From Catenovulum adriaticum (GTDB lineage Bacteria > Pseudomonadota > Gammaproteobacteria > Enterobacterales > Alteromonadaceae), in NCBI RefSeq assembly GCF_026725475.1, contig NZ_CP109965.1:3100001-3164000 (forward strand): a stretch of DNA of 64,000 bases. The letters are read 5' to 3'. The notes under the pieces were generated by a model that did not search any database, was not told the origin of the DNA, and saw only the letters and a list, made by a program, of their open reading frames with translations. The position numbers and the translations under genes were made by a program. Position 1 is the stretch's first letter; each line of letters opens with the position of its first letter. Below are positions 1 through 10,790 of the stretch, one piece after another.

Positions 1-16
1 GCTTGCTGGATAAGTC

Positions 17-48
17 GGGCTTGCCCACAGAGCTTGCTGAGCAAGCCC
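17..48. repeat. Inverted repeat at window edge
   Basis: Perfect 8-bp arms GGGCTTGC (17-24) and GCAAGCCC (41-48) enclose a 16-nt loop, with further GCTTGC copies at 1-6 and inside the loop. It lies downstream of the minus-strand lipoprotein gene. Neither strand has a T-run directly after the stem, so it may be a transcript-end hairpin without a classical U-tract or a REP-like repeat cut by the window edge. Confidence 0.35.
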
Positions 49-109
49 TTGGTTTACAAAAAAGCTCCATATTAAAATCACACTCAATATTTTACCCACA
101 ACTTTCTCC

Positions 110-3100
110 TTAATTTGGCAACGGAATATTAATTAACGTAATGTCAGCCGAATTCACTAATACCCAAGACTCTGACGCCCCAATTTCAACCCAAGAGCCT
201 TCTGCAACAATAACTTCAGCATTAAGCGTGACCCCATTGTGGCCAATTTTGCCGGATACTTTTTCGCAATCGACACCCGCTTGAATATTAATGCCAGTTT
301 TTAAAGTGCCTTGTATTCTAATTAAATCACAAGGTCTGGGGTCGTTATCTGGGCCACACTCAGTACCGTAAGACGCAGGGTTTGGCACACTACCAAACGG
401 ACCACCACCAACGCCCATTTCACCTGTTACGTCACCACCCCAACAATTATCTTCCTGACACTCTCGTTTTGTTCGGCTAATAGTAAATTTACCGCCAAAA
501 CTCACGGTAAATCGAATGCCATAAGTCACTCCTATTTTTTTACCAAAAACCTTAAAGGTGTAATCACCCGACCACGGCGGAATAGTAGGCGTCCATGCAT
601 AATCCCAGCTTGGGAACACAACCGAACCTGCATCTTTTTCTTCCAGCGTCATCGCGCCATTTTTCTGAGTGCAGCAAACTTCTTTTTTGCTGTTACTTAA
701 CTCAAGTGATACTTCAGGTATTTTTTTATCTGCACCTAAGAAATCTAAAACTAGGTTAACGTCTGAGATAAAGTTTTTAACGCCGTTAAAAGCAACTGTG
801 GTGCCGCCTAATTCATTGTCAGGTTTTTTAGTTTCTTTACCGTCTTTACAAATAATGCATTTATCATCATCTGGCACATGACCATCTGGTTTAGGCTCTG
901 GGCCATCTGGGCCACAGGTAGTACATTTAGTTTCGTCGCCTTCATCTGCCATTTCGGTTGGCGTACCATCAACACATTGAATTGATTTACAATCGCCTTT
1001 TTCTTCATCTGCTGGTGCATCTGAATCATCGTTTACTTGTACAGCGCTGCCATCCTGACACTCTGGCTTTTTACAATCACCTGTTTCATTCATGCTGGCT
1101 AATCTGGGATCGCCACCGGCTGGCACACAATTACAGTCTCCATCACAGTCCTGACAAATAGGGCAATTATGCGCACAGCTTTGACCGCCCGGTTGTGAGC
1201 CACAATGCCAACCTGCTTTAATTACCCCAACCCCCGGATTAGAGACAACCAAAGTGCCATCTTCGCTAACCGAGCCTAACCCTATGGCAACAAATTCTTC
1301 CAAATCATGATCAAATGAATACATTTCAACTTGCGCACCGGGTTCATGCGCATCAACATTAGGCAAGGTTAAACGCGCTGGAGGGTCAAATTTAGTCCCC
1401 GTAGGTTGAATGGTGACAATAAATTGAGGTTGCATACCATTAGGCGGTGCCATAGGCACAGTGCCTGAATTAACCGGCGTGACTGAAATAAAGCCTTCTC
1501 TTGCTCCATCCGGAAAGGTGACTGAATCTTTTGCAATTTCCAATTTAAAGCCCGGATATGCATCTAACTCAAGCACTGCATCTTCTGGCCCAGCGTATAC
1601 TGCATTGTCAGTATTGAGTTTAACCATGTAGATAGGAGCAGATAGCGGGTTATCGACACCTGATACTGTTACTAAGTTATAGCTCAGCGAAGGAAACTCG
1701 CCTTCAACCTCAGCGGTTGAGCCATCTGCAATTAAATGAACTGGGCCCACTGGAGCTTCGGTAATTTTAAATTGCCCAGATTCATCGGCTTTGGCTTCCC
1801 GAGTGCTACCTTCTACTCTAACAGTGACTCCCGGAATCGGTTTTTCTTGATTATCCAGCACCACACCACTAATAGTTGTCGACCCAGGATCTGCAGGTAC
1901 AAAAGCAGTGGCACTAAAACCCGCGGTAATAGTTTGGCCGGTAGGTGCATCAATCAAAGTCGCTAATACACGCTGTGCATCTATGCCTGTTAATTTTCCT
2001 AATTTAAATGAAGCGGATGCTCTGCCATCTGAGTCTGTTGTTTTAGCAATGATGGTTTCATCATTGCTAAAGCTGCCATCACCAACTTTAACTTCAAATT
2101 TGACTCGGGCGTTAGGCACAACATTTGCGCCAGCATCGGTTACCACAACGACAAACGTTTCAGGCAAAACTTGACCTACCCCACCTCTTTGATTGTTGCC
2201 AGAATTAACACTTAATTTATTGCCAATTTGACCATTGGCTGAGGCACTGAATTGAACCTGACTGACATACCCAACAACGGCAGCCGTTACTTTATGGTTA
2301 TTAACACCGGTTCTGGCACCCAGTTTAAAACGAGTGCTGGCCAGCCCATTTTCGTCACTGTTGATAGCTACAGCGCGGCCTTGAGTATCTGTACCTGAAC
2401 CAACTACACCTGAGCCTTGGTTTACCCTAAATACAACGGTTGCATCTTCAACCGGAGCATCATTATCATCCAATACTACAACTTGTAATGGCGCATCCAG
2501 CTCTTCATTAATAATCGCGCTTTGATTTTGGCCTGCACTTAATTCAACTCGTTTACCAAGTAGTTTTTCGTATATCAGTTTAATGCTCAGGTTAGCAGTA
2601 TTGCCCACCTGATCCGCCCCTGACACTGTGATGGTATTTTCACCTTCATCAAGGCTAATTTCGGTTGCTGCATAACTTCGATTTTGAATGTTGGCAGTAT
2701 TCCCATTAACACTCACATTGGCTTGGTTTTGTTCAATAGTGCCGCGAACAATATCATTAACTAAGCCAGTCACCGTTATAGTATCGGTATAAACGGTTGC
2801 GCCGTCTTTATGAGAATCAATAGTTAAATAAGGGGGTGTTTTATCTAAAGAAACTGAAATGGTATCACTTTGTATAAAGTCACCTACATTGGCTCTGGCT
2901 TCTATGGTATTAAGCCCTTCGTCTAAACTTACTTGAGCACTAAAACTGCCAGCGGTATTACTCACCTCAACACCGTTTAATTTTATAATAGCGTTTGCAG
3001 GTGCCACTGTACCGGTAACTGTGATGGGTGATGTACCGACAGTTAATAATGACTCGGGCGAAGTGATATTAACCGCGACCTCAACTTCAAGCTCTTCATC

Positions 3101-4714
3101 ATCAGGAATACCATTTCCATTGTCATCATCATCAGCCTGCAACCCTAAATCTAGGCAAGCTTGGTTACAGTCGTCCGGAATACCATCCATGTCGGTATCA
3201 ATTAAATCGCCAATTGAGATAAGTGGAAAACCATCCTCATCATCTAAAATTGAATCGCCATCATCATCAGTATCAGCATTATTGCCAACGCCATCCATAT
3301 CAGTATCAAGCGATTCATCTTTATCTAACGGAAATGCATCATCGGCATCGGCTACAGTATCGCCGTCATCATCGGTATCTGCGTTATTACCCACGCCGTC
3401 CATATCTGTATCAAGCGATTCATCTTTATCTAACGGAAATGCATCATCGGCATCGGCTACAGTATCGCCGTCATCATCGGTATCTGCGTTATTACCCACA
3501 CCGTCCATATCTGTATCAAGCGATTCATCTTTATCTAACGGAAATGCATCATCTGCATCGGCTACAGTATCGCCATCATCGTCAGTATCGGCATTATTAC
3601 CAATGCCATCCATGTCGGTATCAACACTTTCTGTTGGATCAAACGGAAATGCATCTAGCGTATCTAATACCCCGTCTTTGTCAAAATCTTGGTTTTCACC
3701 GCCAATTTTTATTAAATTTTCATCCTCTAAAATGCTATTTAAGGTTTGTTCAATTAAATCCGCATTTTGACTCACAATAAAATCGTCAAAGGCCTGACTT
3801 GCAGCGCTATCGGTTAATAAAGCTAAAGTATCGCTCACCCCATCAGGCAAATTATAATCTTGATTATCCACCACTATTTTCACCAAAGTGGCTAATCTGA
3901 GTTTGGTTTGCACATTTAAATTAGTTAATAATTGATTAAGCTCAGCTTCATCAGAAATCGGCTCTCCGGCTTTGACTATTTCGAGCAAAGCCGCTTCTGC
4001 GGTAGTGACATTAGTTACATTTAAAGAAAAATTATCTTCGGCAGATAACATCTCATTGTCACCAGCTTGTGCTTTTAACGTGGCAAATGAAGGTAGCTGA
4101 GAAACAAACTTAACATTAGGATGGGTGTCAGGGTGGCCAGTTGCAATTAACTTAACAAGCTGATCAGTAAATTGCTGAGCCACAGATAAGGCTAATGAAT
4201 AAACCCCATTATTATCTGTCGTCGCATTAAAGCTTTGTTCACCAATCATTGCCGTTACACTGGCATTTGCTATGGGTTCATCTGTCACCACGCCAGTTAA
4301 GGTTAAATTAATGGGCTGAGGTTTAATCACAAAGTTAAATTGATTGCTCGCAGATAAGCCCGCAAAGTCAGTAACCATCACTTTAATAGTCACATCCAAT
4401 TCAGCCATTACATCTGGCGCGGTAAAGGAAACAGCATTGGTCGTTGTGTTTGACAATGTAATGTCATCGCCTTTTACCACTGACCACTGATATTTTGTAA
4501 TACTATCACCGTCAGGATCCGTTGCGACAGCCGTTAAAGCAATTTGCTCAAATTCAAAATAACTGGCATTGCCCTGAATGTTAACTATGGGTGGACGATT
4601 GTCTGGTGGCTTGGGTTTTGAATCATCATTTTTGCTACACGCAGATAAAAAAAGCAGTGGCAATATTAACGAACTTGCTACCAAGCACTTAGATATTTGT
4701 TTTTTGCACCACAT
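110..4714 (-). CDS. Giant calcium-binding repeat lipoprotein
   Basis: A 1534-aa cell-envelope lipoprotein of unknown specific role. It has an N-terminal signal peptide with lipobox LSAC (Cys26). In order there are a PKD/cadherin-like Ig region (about 40-135), a carboxypeptidase-regulatory-like region (about 137-215), and at about 340-540 a run of thrombospondin type-3-like Asp-rich repeats (DTDMDGVGNNADTDDDGD type) that should bind Ca2+. These are followed by several bacterial Ig-like (invasin-type) domains (about 545-970), another CarboxypepD_reg-like domain (about 970-1040) and a Cys-rich segment (about 1200-1330) with many CxxC pairs. No catalytic domain is recognisable, so adhesion or surface scaffolding is an inference. 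The start has a GGGAGAG Shine-Dalgarno. The gene is divergent from the FG-GAP/cytochrome pair. The Asp-rich part is encoded by near-identical 105-bp DNA repeats. Confidence 0.8.
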   Translation of the reverse strand: MWCKKQISKCLVASSLILPLLFLSACSKNDDSKPKPPDNRPPIVNIQGNASYFEFEQIALTAVATDPDGDSITKYQWSVVKGDDITLSNTTTNAVSFTAPDVMAELDVTIKVMVTDFAGLSASNQFNFVIKPQPINLTLTGVVTDEPIANASVTAMIGEQSFNATTDNNGVYSLALSVAQQFTDQLVKLIATGHPDTHPNVKFVSQLPSFATLKAQAGDNEMLSAEDNFSLNVTNVTTAEAALLEIVKAGEPISDEAELNQLLTNLNVQTKLRLATLVKIVVDNQDYNLPDGVSDTLALLTDSAASQAFDDFIVSQNADLIEQTLNSILEDENLIKIGGENQDFDKDGVLDTLDAFPFDPTESVDTDMDGIGNNADTDDDGDTVADADDAFPLDKDESLDTDMDGVGNNADTDDDGDTVADADDAFPLDKDESLDTDMDGVGNNADTDDDGDTVADADDAFPLDKDESLDTDMDGVGNNADTDDDGDSILDDEDGFPLISIGDLIDTDMDGIPDDCNQACLDLGLQADDDDNGNGIPDDEELEVEVAVNITSPESLLTVGTSPITVTGTVAPANAIIKLNGVEVSNTAGSFSAQVSLDEGLNTIEARANVGDFIQSDTISVSLDKTPPYLTIDSHKDGATVYTDTITVTGLVNDIVRGTIEQNQANVSVNGNTANIQNRSYAATEISLDEGENTITVSGADQVGNTANLSIKLIYEKLLGKRVELSAGQNQSAIINEELDAPLQVVVLDDNDAPVEDATVVFRVNQGSGVVGSGTDTQGRAVAINSDENGLASTRFKLGARTGVNNHKVTAAVVGYVSQVQFSASANGQIGNKLSVNSGNNQRGGVGQVLPETFVVVVTDAGANVVPNARVKFEVKVGDGSFSNDETIIAKTTDSDGRASASFKLGKLTGIDAQRVLATLIDAPTGQTITAGFSATAFVPADPGSTTISGVVLDNQEKPIPGVTVRVEGSTREAKADESGQFKITEAPVGPVHLIADGSTAEVEGEFPSLSYNLVTVSGVDNPLSAPIYMVKLNTDNAVYAGPEDAVLELDAYPGFKLEIAKDSVTFPDGAREGFISVTPVNSGTVPMAPPNGMQPQFIVTIQPTGTKFDPPARLTLPNVDAHEPGAQVEMYSFDHDLEEFVAIGLGSVSEDGTLVVSNPGVGVIKAGWHCGSQPGGQSCAHNCPICQDCDGDCNCVPAGGDPRLASMNETGDCKKPECQDGSAVQVNDDSDAPADEEKGDCKSIQCVDGTPTEMADEGDETKCTTCGPDGPEPKPDGHVPDDDKCIICKDGKETKKPDNELGGTTVAFNGVKNFISDVNLVLDFLGADKKIPEVSLELSNSKKEVCCTQKNGAMTLEEKDAGSVVFPSWDYAWTPTIPPWSGDYTFKVFGKKIGVTYGIRFTVSFGGKFTISRTKRECQEDNCWGGDVTGEMGVGGGPFGSVPNPASYGTECGPDNDPRPCDLIRIQGTLKTGINIQAGVDCEKVSGKIGHNGVTLNAEVIVAEGSWVEIGASESWVLVNSADITLINIPLPN
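3242..3665 (-). repeat. 105-bp in-frame tandem repeats in lipoprotein gene
   Basis: Four tandem units of exactly 105 bp (35 codons) are seen. The motif GC(A/G)TTATT(A/G)CC recurs at 3276, 3381, 3486 and 3591. The two central copies are almost identical at DNA level and the outer ones are diverged. Each unit encodes one TSP3-like Asp-rich calcium-binding repeat. Because the unit is a multiple of three, copy-number change keeps the frame. Confidence 0.85.
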
Positions 4715-5128
4715 TTTGCTCTCCCAACCGTTTTCAAAAACCTTTTAGGTTAGTTATTTGAAAGAGATCCGATAACAACAAAATGGTCTGCTCTGAATCA
4801 AATTATGAGCCTACAAGGCTATATTTTGATTACAGTTAAGCTGGGTAACGAGATATAGTTTAAACGGCAAACTACATGACACATCTGTACCTATACTAGG
4901 TTAAACAATCCAGTAAATATCGGAGAGTTTTGCTTGACTCATAAAGACAATCAAAACTGACACACGACTAAACTAAATTGCAAAGCTTCATTTACGGGAA
5001 CTTAAGCTAGCGTAATTGAATATTTGCGAGTGAAGATTTATAAGGTTTAGACGACAATTTCCAGATTATCAATTAAACTTTTATTTAACTTAATTAACTT
5101 TTATTAAACATTCTTGGAAAATGTCAAG
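4715..5128. other. Divergent intergenic region
   Basis: About 410 nt between the divergent lipoprotein and FG-GAP genes must hold both promoters. It is AT-rich. A direct repeat AACTTTTATT occurs at 5076-5085 and 5096-5105, just before the plus-strand gene. I see no convincing operator dyad, RNA element or small ORF with a ribosome site. Confidence 0.4.
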
Positions 5129-8100
5129 ATGTGTAAACAAAAACGCCCATTAAATTATTTTTATGCTTTATTTAAGCCTAGGCGCAGCGTGCTTAATACG
5201 TTTGCTTGGGTGTTAGTCTTTACAATTTTGCTTTTGTTTTTACTCATTTTTATACCAAACAAAAAAATAATTAAAGCCTCAGAAAACCTTAAACCGATTA
5301 ATGTTACAAGCCCAGAATTTAAATTTGTAGATACCACAATAGCTTCAGGCTTAACGCATCAGCATAAACAACATACAGGTAAAATTACTGATTTAATTGA
5401 TGGTTTATCAGCTGGTGCGTGTGTCGCCGATTTTGATAACGACGGCTGGATGGACGTAATTTTTACCACCGGTGGGGGGCAAACTCGCTTTTACGGCGGT
5501 CAATCATGGTGGGACAAACACAGTGCAATCGAAATTTATAAAAATCAAAATGGTTTTTTTGTCAATAAAACGCCACACTCAAACATTGAATTAGTTGCAT
5601 CTACCACTGCGTGCCGCACACTTGATTTAAACAACGATGGTTTGACCGATCTGGTTATTGCCAGCACCCATCAAGATTATATTTTTAAAAATATAGGTGA
5701 CTTTAAATTTGAACAAATTCCAACTTTTAGCAAAATTGCGCTAAACGCATGGACCAGTCATATCAGCATTATTGATATTAACCACGATGGGCTGTTTGAT
5801 TTGCACCTTTCACATTTAATCCGATATCAAAAAAATCAAAAAAATTTAGAGGACGCCACCGGATTTAGTGAGCAACATTTAAGGCAGCTTGATCCCTCGG
5901 CTTATGACGGTATTCAAAACCAATTGCTAATTAACCAAGGCGATTTTCAGTTTAGTGACCAAACCCGAAAGTATTTTAATCATCAATACGCTGAACGAAC
6001 ACTCGCGGCGAATTGGCTAGACTTAAATCAGGATGGCTTATTAGATTTAATTGAATTTAATCTTGCTAAACAACCTACCCGAACTTATTTGCAAATACCT
6101 AAAGGTCAATTGAAGCAAGTCTCACAAAATCAATGGCCGCTATATATTAGTCATAGCCATTTTGCTAGTGCGATGCAAAATATTAACGATTCAAAAAACT
6201 TACTATTAATGAGCCGTGCCCAAGGTTTAGCCAGCTTAGCAATCGATATTAATGAAAAAAAGGCAAAGGATATAGGCTGGCAACTCGGATTAAATAGCAA
6301 TTCATATTTACACCTTAACCGCTGGGGCATTGCACTGGCCGATTTTAACAATAATGGGTTAACAGATTTTGCGATTGCCACCGGCAGTTATCAACCTAAC
6401 CCATTTAGTCCTCAGTCTAGTCTTGCCAGTCACAATTTGTGCGCACGCAAAATTCAAACTCAGTTAAAATACCCTCAGTTTAAACTAAGTGCCTGTTCAG
6501 ATAACTTAATTCAGTCTAGCCGCACGGCCATTCGGCTGGATTTTAATAACGATGGTCAGCAAGATTTGTTGTTTGCCAATAACAATGATTTTGTCCAACT
6601 CCTACAAAATACGACTGCAAACTCACTAAATTGGATTAATTTGCAAATACCAGATTTAGCCAAGTGGCACTCCGCAAAACTACAGCTAGAAACTAATGGC
6701 AAACAAATAAACACAGGGATAAATTTACAAGATACGTTATTTGGCAACCACGATCCTAGATTACATTTTGGACTGGGCGATTACCAGCAGGTACAGGTAA
6801 AATTATTCACTGCGGATGGCCAATTAGCATTTTCTCAACAACTAGCCGCCAACCAATTTTATCAATGGAAAAATACCCAATGGCAGCCCGTATTGTTTAC
6901 TCCAACACCTAAGCAATTGCCCTTTAACGTGCCAGATTTAGCCACTGCTATTCGAACACTGCAGTCAACTCAACTTAGTCAAAATCAATTAATTGCGCTA
7001 AACCAGTTGTTATCTACCGCTAGTTCAGCACAAGTTTTTGAAGTAGCAAACTTAATAGCAACTCAACCTCAAATTAAACATTTAGCGCTTTACCACAATT
7101 GGTTAAATGTGCAATCTGATATTTTAAACCAAGCCAGTTTTAATGCGATTAAGCAATTAGAACCTGAACAAAGCGTATCAACTTTATTAAACTACCTTTC
7201 AGCAAAGGCAACACCTGTGCAATTTTGTAAAGCCAGCGAAGTTTTTGCCACTTGGTTTGAACAAGAAGAAGCTGTCACCCAATTTAAATACAAAGCGATT
7301 CCTTACTTGTTTAAAGCATTAAACCGGACAGAAGACAAAGTTGTGATTTGTGCTGCCGATGCTTTAGGCCACGCTGAACATAAAAATGCGAGCAGCGCTA
7401 TATTAACTGTCTTACTGAAAAAATCAGCGCCTGTTCAAGCTAGGCTTATCAATGCCTTGGGGAAAACAAGGCAAACAGAAGCAAATAAACCTATTTTAGA
7501 CCTGTTATTAACAACAGAATCGCCAGCAGTAATACAACAAGCTTTAATTGCATTAACTCGCTTAAAACAAGCCAATTTAACGACATTTATTTCGCAAATC
7601 AGTGAACCATCAAAGCAACAAGCTTTATTTATCGCCTTGATTAACTTTACTCAAGCCAGCGATCATATTGTAATAATGCCAAAAGTTACTCAGGCTTGGT
7701 TAGCCCAGTTAAGTCCACATATTAAATTTAACCAGCTGCAAAGCAGTCAAGCTAAGCAAGCTTATTTAATTGCTGCTGATTTAGGTTATCTGCCCCCTAT
7801 AAAATTACCTGTATTACTTGATAATAAAAATACTGAAGTTGCTTTAAGCGCTGCGCGTCTGTTAATTAAACATAATCAAATAAATGCCAAACCAGACGCC
7901 TATCAACTATGGAATAAAATTTTAAATTTACCACTTAATCCGGATACATTAATTAAACTATCAACACAAATAAGCCAAGCTTATTTAAATCAACTGACCC
8001 CGACGAATTTGTCTCAAACTCAAAATCAAAATAGCTTGGCTGTTTTTGCCAAACTCAGCCCAAATGCACAAAAACAACTCAGTCAAATTTTAAGCTATTA

Positions 8101-8674
8101 CCCAAGTTCGATCTTGAATTTAGGATTACCTTTATGCGAACAGTTTGATATTTCACATACGTTAACAGCCGAAGCTAGCTTAAATGCGTTTGTAAGCAGT
8201 TGTCGGTTAATTTTTTTAAGCCAGCAAGCCGATTTAGCTCAGCTTAAACAGCAAGTCACCCAAATAGCTAAAACCAATTCAGTCGCTCAACAACATGTAT
8301 TAGCTTATTTATTAAAATATAAAAATATGGCTAAACTGCCTACAACAGCGGCTAAATTATTTACGGCCAGATTATCTGCAGCGTTTTTCACGCATACACG
8401 CTTACCAGCTGAATTTAAAAATCGTTGGGCCAGTGCCCATTTTACTCAAGACAAAGCCAGCTTAAACTGGCTAAAACAAGCACTTAAAACAACAGATGAA
8501 GCTTTATTAAATCAGCTTCTAACCCAAGCTCAATTCACCCAACTGGAACAAGCGTTAGAGTTAAATAAATTAAATACAATAGGCGAGTGGTCTAAACCTA
8601 CACAGCAAAGGTTGGCTGGCTTTTATATTCAAGCCGGCTACAAATTAAATCCTTACCAGGAGGCGATTCAATGA
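5129..8674 (+). CDS. FG-GAP/VCBS (ASPIC-like) protein with HEAT-like repeats
   Basis: About 1181 aa. An N-terminal membrane anchor or uncleaved signal (TM roughly residues 25-45) precedes FG-GAP/VCBS beta-propeller repeats with DFDNDGWMD, DLNNDGLTD, DINHDGLFD, DFNNNGLTD and DFNNDGQQD calcium loops. An ASPIC/UnbV-like piece (HFGLGDYQQVQV) and a long Ala/Gln/Leu-rich alpha-helical C-terminal half resembling HEAT repeats (ADALGHAEH, INALGKTR) follow. The family is extracytoplasmic and its function is not established. I prefer ATG 5129 with GGAAAA eight nt upstream over the in-frame TTG at 5114. The stop overlaps the next ATG (ATGA), so it is translationally coupled to the multihaem cytochrome, which suggests a shared respiratory or surface role. 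Confidence 0.8.
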   Translation: MCKQKRPLNYFYALFKPRRSVLNTFAWVLVFTILLLFLLIFIPNKKIIKASENLKPINVTSPEFKFVDTTIASGLTHQHKQHTGKITDLIDGLSAGACVADFDNDGWMDVIFTTGGGQTRFYGGQSWWDKHSAIEIYKNQNGFFVNKTPHSNIELVASTTACRTLDLNNDGLTDLVIASTHQDYIFKNIGDFKFEQIPTFSKIALNAWTSHISIIDINHDGLFDLHLSHLIRYQKNQKNLEDATGFSEQHLRQLDPSAYDGIQNQLLINQGDFQFSDQTRKYFNHQYAERTLAANWLDLNQDGLLDLIEFNLAKQPTRTYLQIPKGQLKQVSQNQWPLYISHSHFASAMQNINDSKNLLLMSRAQGLASLAIDINEKKAKDIGWQLGLNSNSYLHLNRWGIALADFNNNGLTDFAIATGSYQPNPFSPQSSLASHNLCARKIQTQLKYPQFKLSACSDNLIQSSRTAIRLDFNNDGQQDLLFANNNDFVQLLQNTTANSLNWINLQIPDLAKWHSAKLQLETNGKQINTGINLQDTLFGNHDPRLHFGLGDYQQVQVKLFTADGQLAFSQQLAANQFYQWKNTQWQPVLFTPTPKQLPFNVPDLATAIRTLQSTQLSQNQLIALNQLLSTASSAQVFEVANLIATQPQIKHLALYHNWLNVQSDILNQASFNAIKQLEPEQSVSTLLNYLSAKATPVQFCKASEVFATWFEQEEAVTQFKYKAIPYLFKALNRTEDKVVICAADALGHAEHKNASSAILTVLLKKSAPVQARLINALGKTRQTEANKPILDLLLTTESPAVIQQALIALTRLKQANLTTFISQISEPSKQQALFIALINFTQASDHIVIMPKVTQAWLAQLSPHIKFNQLQSSQAKQAYLIAADLGYLPPIKLPVLLDNKNTEVALSAARLLIKHNQINAKPDAYQLWNKILNLPLNPDTLIKLSTQISQAYLNQLTPTNLSQTQNQNSLAVFAKLSPNAQKQLSQILSYYPSSILNLGLPLCEQFDISHTLTAEASLNAFVSSCRLIFLSQQADLAQLKQQVTQIAKTNSVAQQHVLAYLLKYKNMAKLPTTAAKLFTARLSAAFFTHTRLPAEFKNRWASAHFTQDKASLNWLKQALKTTDEALLNQLLTQAQFTQLEQALELNKLNTIGEWSKPTQQRLAGFYIQAGYKLNPYQEAIQ

Positions 8675-10707
8675 AAGCCGCCAACTTGCTCAAAGAGTCA
8701 AAATTTTTAGCTATTTGTTTTGGTTTATTAATGATAAGTAGTTTATCCGCTATTTATAGTTATTTGGCACAAGTGCTTTCATTTGACGCATTTAGCTTTA
8801 TTCAAATCGCTAATTTAGTACATTTAACCAGCAGCATTTTATTAAGTGTCATTATGCTGCCTTATTGCTATTACCATATTAAACGTATTATTGGGGTTAG
8901 GCGATTTGCGGTATTTAGCTCTGGGCTGGTTAGCCTGCTGCTCATTTTTTCGGTGATTTATACCGGACTGATCTTGGCTTATCAAGGCGTAACAGAGCAA
9001 AATCAAACGGTATTAAACTGGCATATTATTTTAAGCTTAACCGCAATTAGTTTGCTGGTATTACATTTAATTTGTCATTATTTTAGCTTTGTAGCCTCAA
9101 GACACGCTGGAGTTTTTAAAACAATTTCAGGTTTACGCGTTCAGCTTTTTTACCAAACTTGTGCGGTCGCTATTTTTTGTTTGTTAATTGGTTTATTAGC
9201 AACCAGTACAGAGCAAGCCTATAGCACTCAACCTATCGTTGATAATTACCAATATAATTATGGCGATCATCCTTTCAGGCCCAGCCAAACAGAAACACCC
9301 CAACAAATGTTCATTGATGAAAAAGCTTTACTCACCACAGATAAATGCGCGACTTGCCATGCAGACATTGCTCAACAATGGTATGCCTCTGCACATCGAC
9401 AAGCGGCTTCAGATAAAACCTACGAAACCAACGTAAAACTGCTGGCTAGCAATAAAGGGATTGAAGCGACGCGCTATTGCGAAGGTTGCCACGCGCCAGT
9501 CGCTTTATTAACTGGGCAATTAACTCAAGGTGGTATCCACGGTGGAATTGATGATTCACCCGCTAATATAGAGGGCGTTAATTGTCAGTCTTGTCATGGC
9601 ATTACTCAGTTAGTGCATACTAAAGGGGTTGCCAGTTACCAGTTTGAAATTAATCAGGCTTATTTATTTGAAACAGCTACAAATCCTTGGTTACAAAATA
9701 TAAATAAACTGCTCATTAAACAAAATCCAACACAACACAAACAAGATATGGCAGCTCCAGTTTTGGCTACCGCTGAATATTGCGCAAGCTGTCACGCACA
9801 ATTTATAGACAAAGATTTAAATGACTGGGGCTGGGTTAAAATGCAAGATGAATACAGTGCTTGGCTTGAAAGCCCTTTTTCAGGTAATCATGACTCTCAA
9901 TTTGCTCATAAAAAACAACAACGCTGTCAGGATTGTCATATGCCCTTAGTTGCAGCCAATGATCCGTCTGCTGATCATAATGGTCAGGTCAGAGATCATC
10001 GGTTTTTAGCCGCCAACACCATGCTACCTCTCCTCGCAAAAGATGAAGATTTTTTAAACGCTACCATCGACTTTTTACGCAAAGATAAAGTGCGTATTAG
10101 CATAGAACCTCCACACCGAAAATCAGCCACCAGCAATTTAATGCCATTAGACGAAACAGTAAGAGCCAGTGCCATTCAACCTTATTATTTTTATAAAGGC
10201 GAAAAAGCCAAAATTAATATAATTGTTGCCAATACAGGTGTCGGGCATAATTTTCCAGGTGGTTCTATCGACATAAATCAAGTTTGGGTTAATTTTGAAG
10301 TAACAGATGCGCAAGGCGAATTAGTTTACCAAAGCGGTTATTTAGACAATGAAGGCTACCTAGATAAAAAAGCTTACCAATACCGCTCGCTACCGGTTGA
10401 CAGAAATGGCGATATTGTCTGGAAACATGATCTATTTAATATGGTTGGCAAAGCATCCGTTAATGTTATTAAAGCAGGGCAATCAGACGTAATTGAATAT
10501 CAGTTCAATCTGCCCTATTGGATAAAATCTCCGCTGTATGTTTCAGCCAAAGTCCAGTACCGAAAGCTCAATACACGATACGCAAAGTGGGCTTTACAAG
10601 ATGAATACCAACCATTACCCATAATTGATATGGCAAGATCACACTTAACCATTCCCGTTAGGGATAAATTAGAAGCCATAGACAACGCCATTACATTAGC
10701 TGACTAA
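8671..10707 (+). CDS. Membrane-anchored pentahaem c-type cytochrome
   Basis: 678 aa. The N-terminal 180 residues form about five TM helices (11-34, 42-66, 79-104, 115-141, 158-178) with intramembrane histidines H51, H69, H118, H132 and H136, reminiscent of a dihaem cytochrome b anchor. The periplasmic part holds five CXXCH haem sites (CATCH, CEGCH, CQSCH, CASCH, CQDCH), resembling cytochrome c554/multihaem families, and ends in a beta-rich domain. The likely role is moving electrons between the quinone pool and a periplasmic partner; the substrate is unknown. The start overlaps the upstream stop and has an AGGAGG site. The b-type haem assignment is inference from histidine spacing. Confidence 0.8.
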   Translation: MKAANLLKESKFLAICFGLLMISSLSAIYSYLAQVLSFDAFSFIQIANLVHLTSSILLSVIMLPYCYYHIKRIIGVRRFAVFSSGLVSLLLIFSVIYTGLILAYQGVTEQNQTVLNWHIILSLTAISLLVLHLICHYFSFVASRHAGVFKTISGLRVQLFYQTCAVAIFCLLIGLLATSTEQAYSTQPIVDNYQYNYGDHPFRPSQTETPQQMFIDEKALLTTDKCATCHADIAQQWYASAHRQAASDKTYETNVKLLASNKGIEATRYCEGCHAPVALLTGQLTQGGIHGGIDDSPANIEGVNCQSCHGITQLVHTKGVASYQFEINQAYLFETATNPWLQNINKLLIKQNPTQHKQDMAAPVLATAEYCASCHAQFIDKDLNDWGWVKMQDEYSAWLESPFSGNHDSQFAHKKQQRCQDCHMPLVAANDPSADHNGQVRDHRFLAANTMLPLLAKDEDFLNATIDFLRKDKVRISIEPPHRKSATSNLMPLDETVRASAIQPYYFYKGEKAKINIIVANTGVGHNFPGGSIDINQVWVNFEVTDAQGELVYQSGYLDNEGYLDKKAYQYRSLPVDRNGDIVWKHDLFNMVGKASVNVIKAGQSDVIEYQFNLPYWIKSPLYVSAKVQYRKLNTRYAKWALQDEYQPLPIIDMARSHLTIPVRDKLEAIDNAITLAD

Positions 10708-10790
10708 AATGTTGTTAATTGTTACCCTAATATATGAATTTATTCGAATATGTTATAAAGTTCTTAAAATTTATTTTATTGAGGTATAAA

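Noticed and set aside
3242..3665. Possible CRISPR-like array
   Set aside because: The units are contiguous 105-bp in-frame coding repeats with no spacers and no cas genes.
3021..3770. Ser-rich 249-aa plus-strand ORF and an overlapping His-rich one
   Set aside because: They are antisense reflections of the Asp-rich 105-bp repeats in the lipoprotein gene; composition follows the repeats and no ribosome site is seen.
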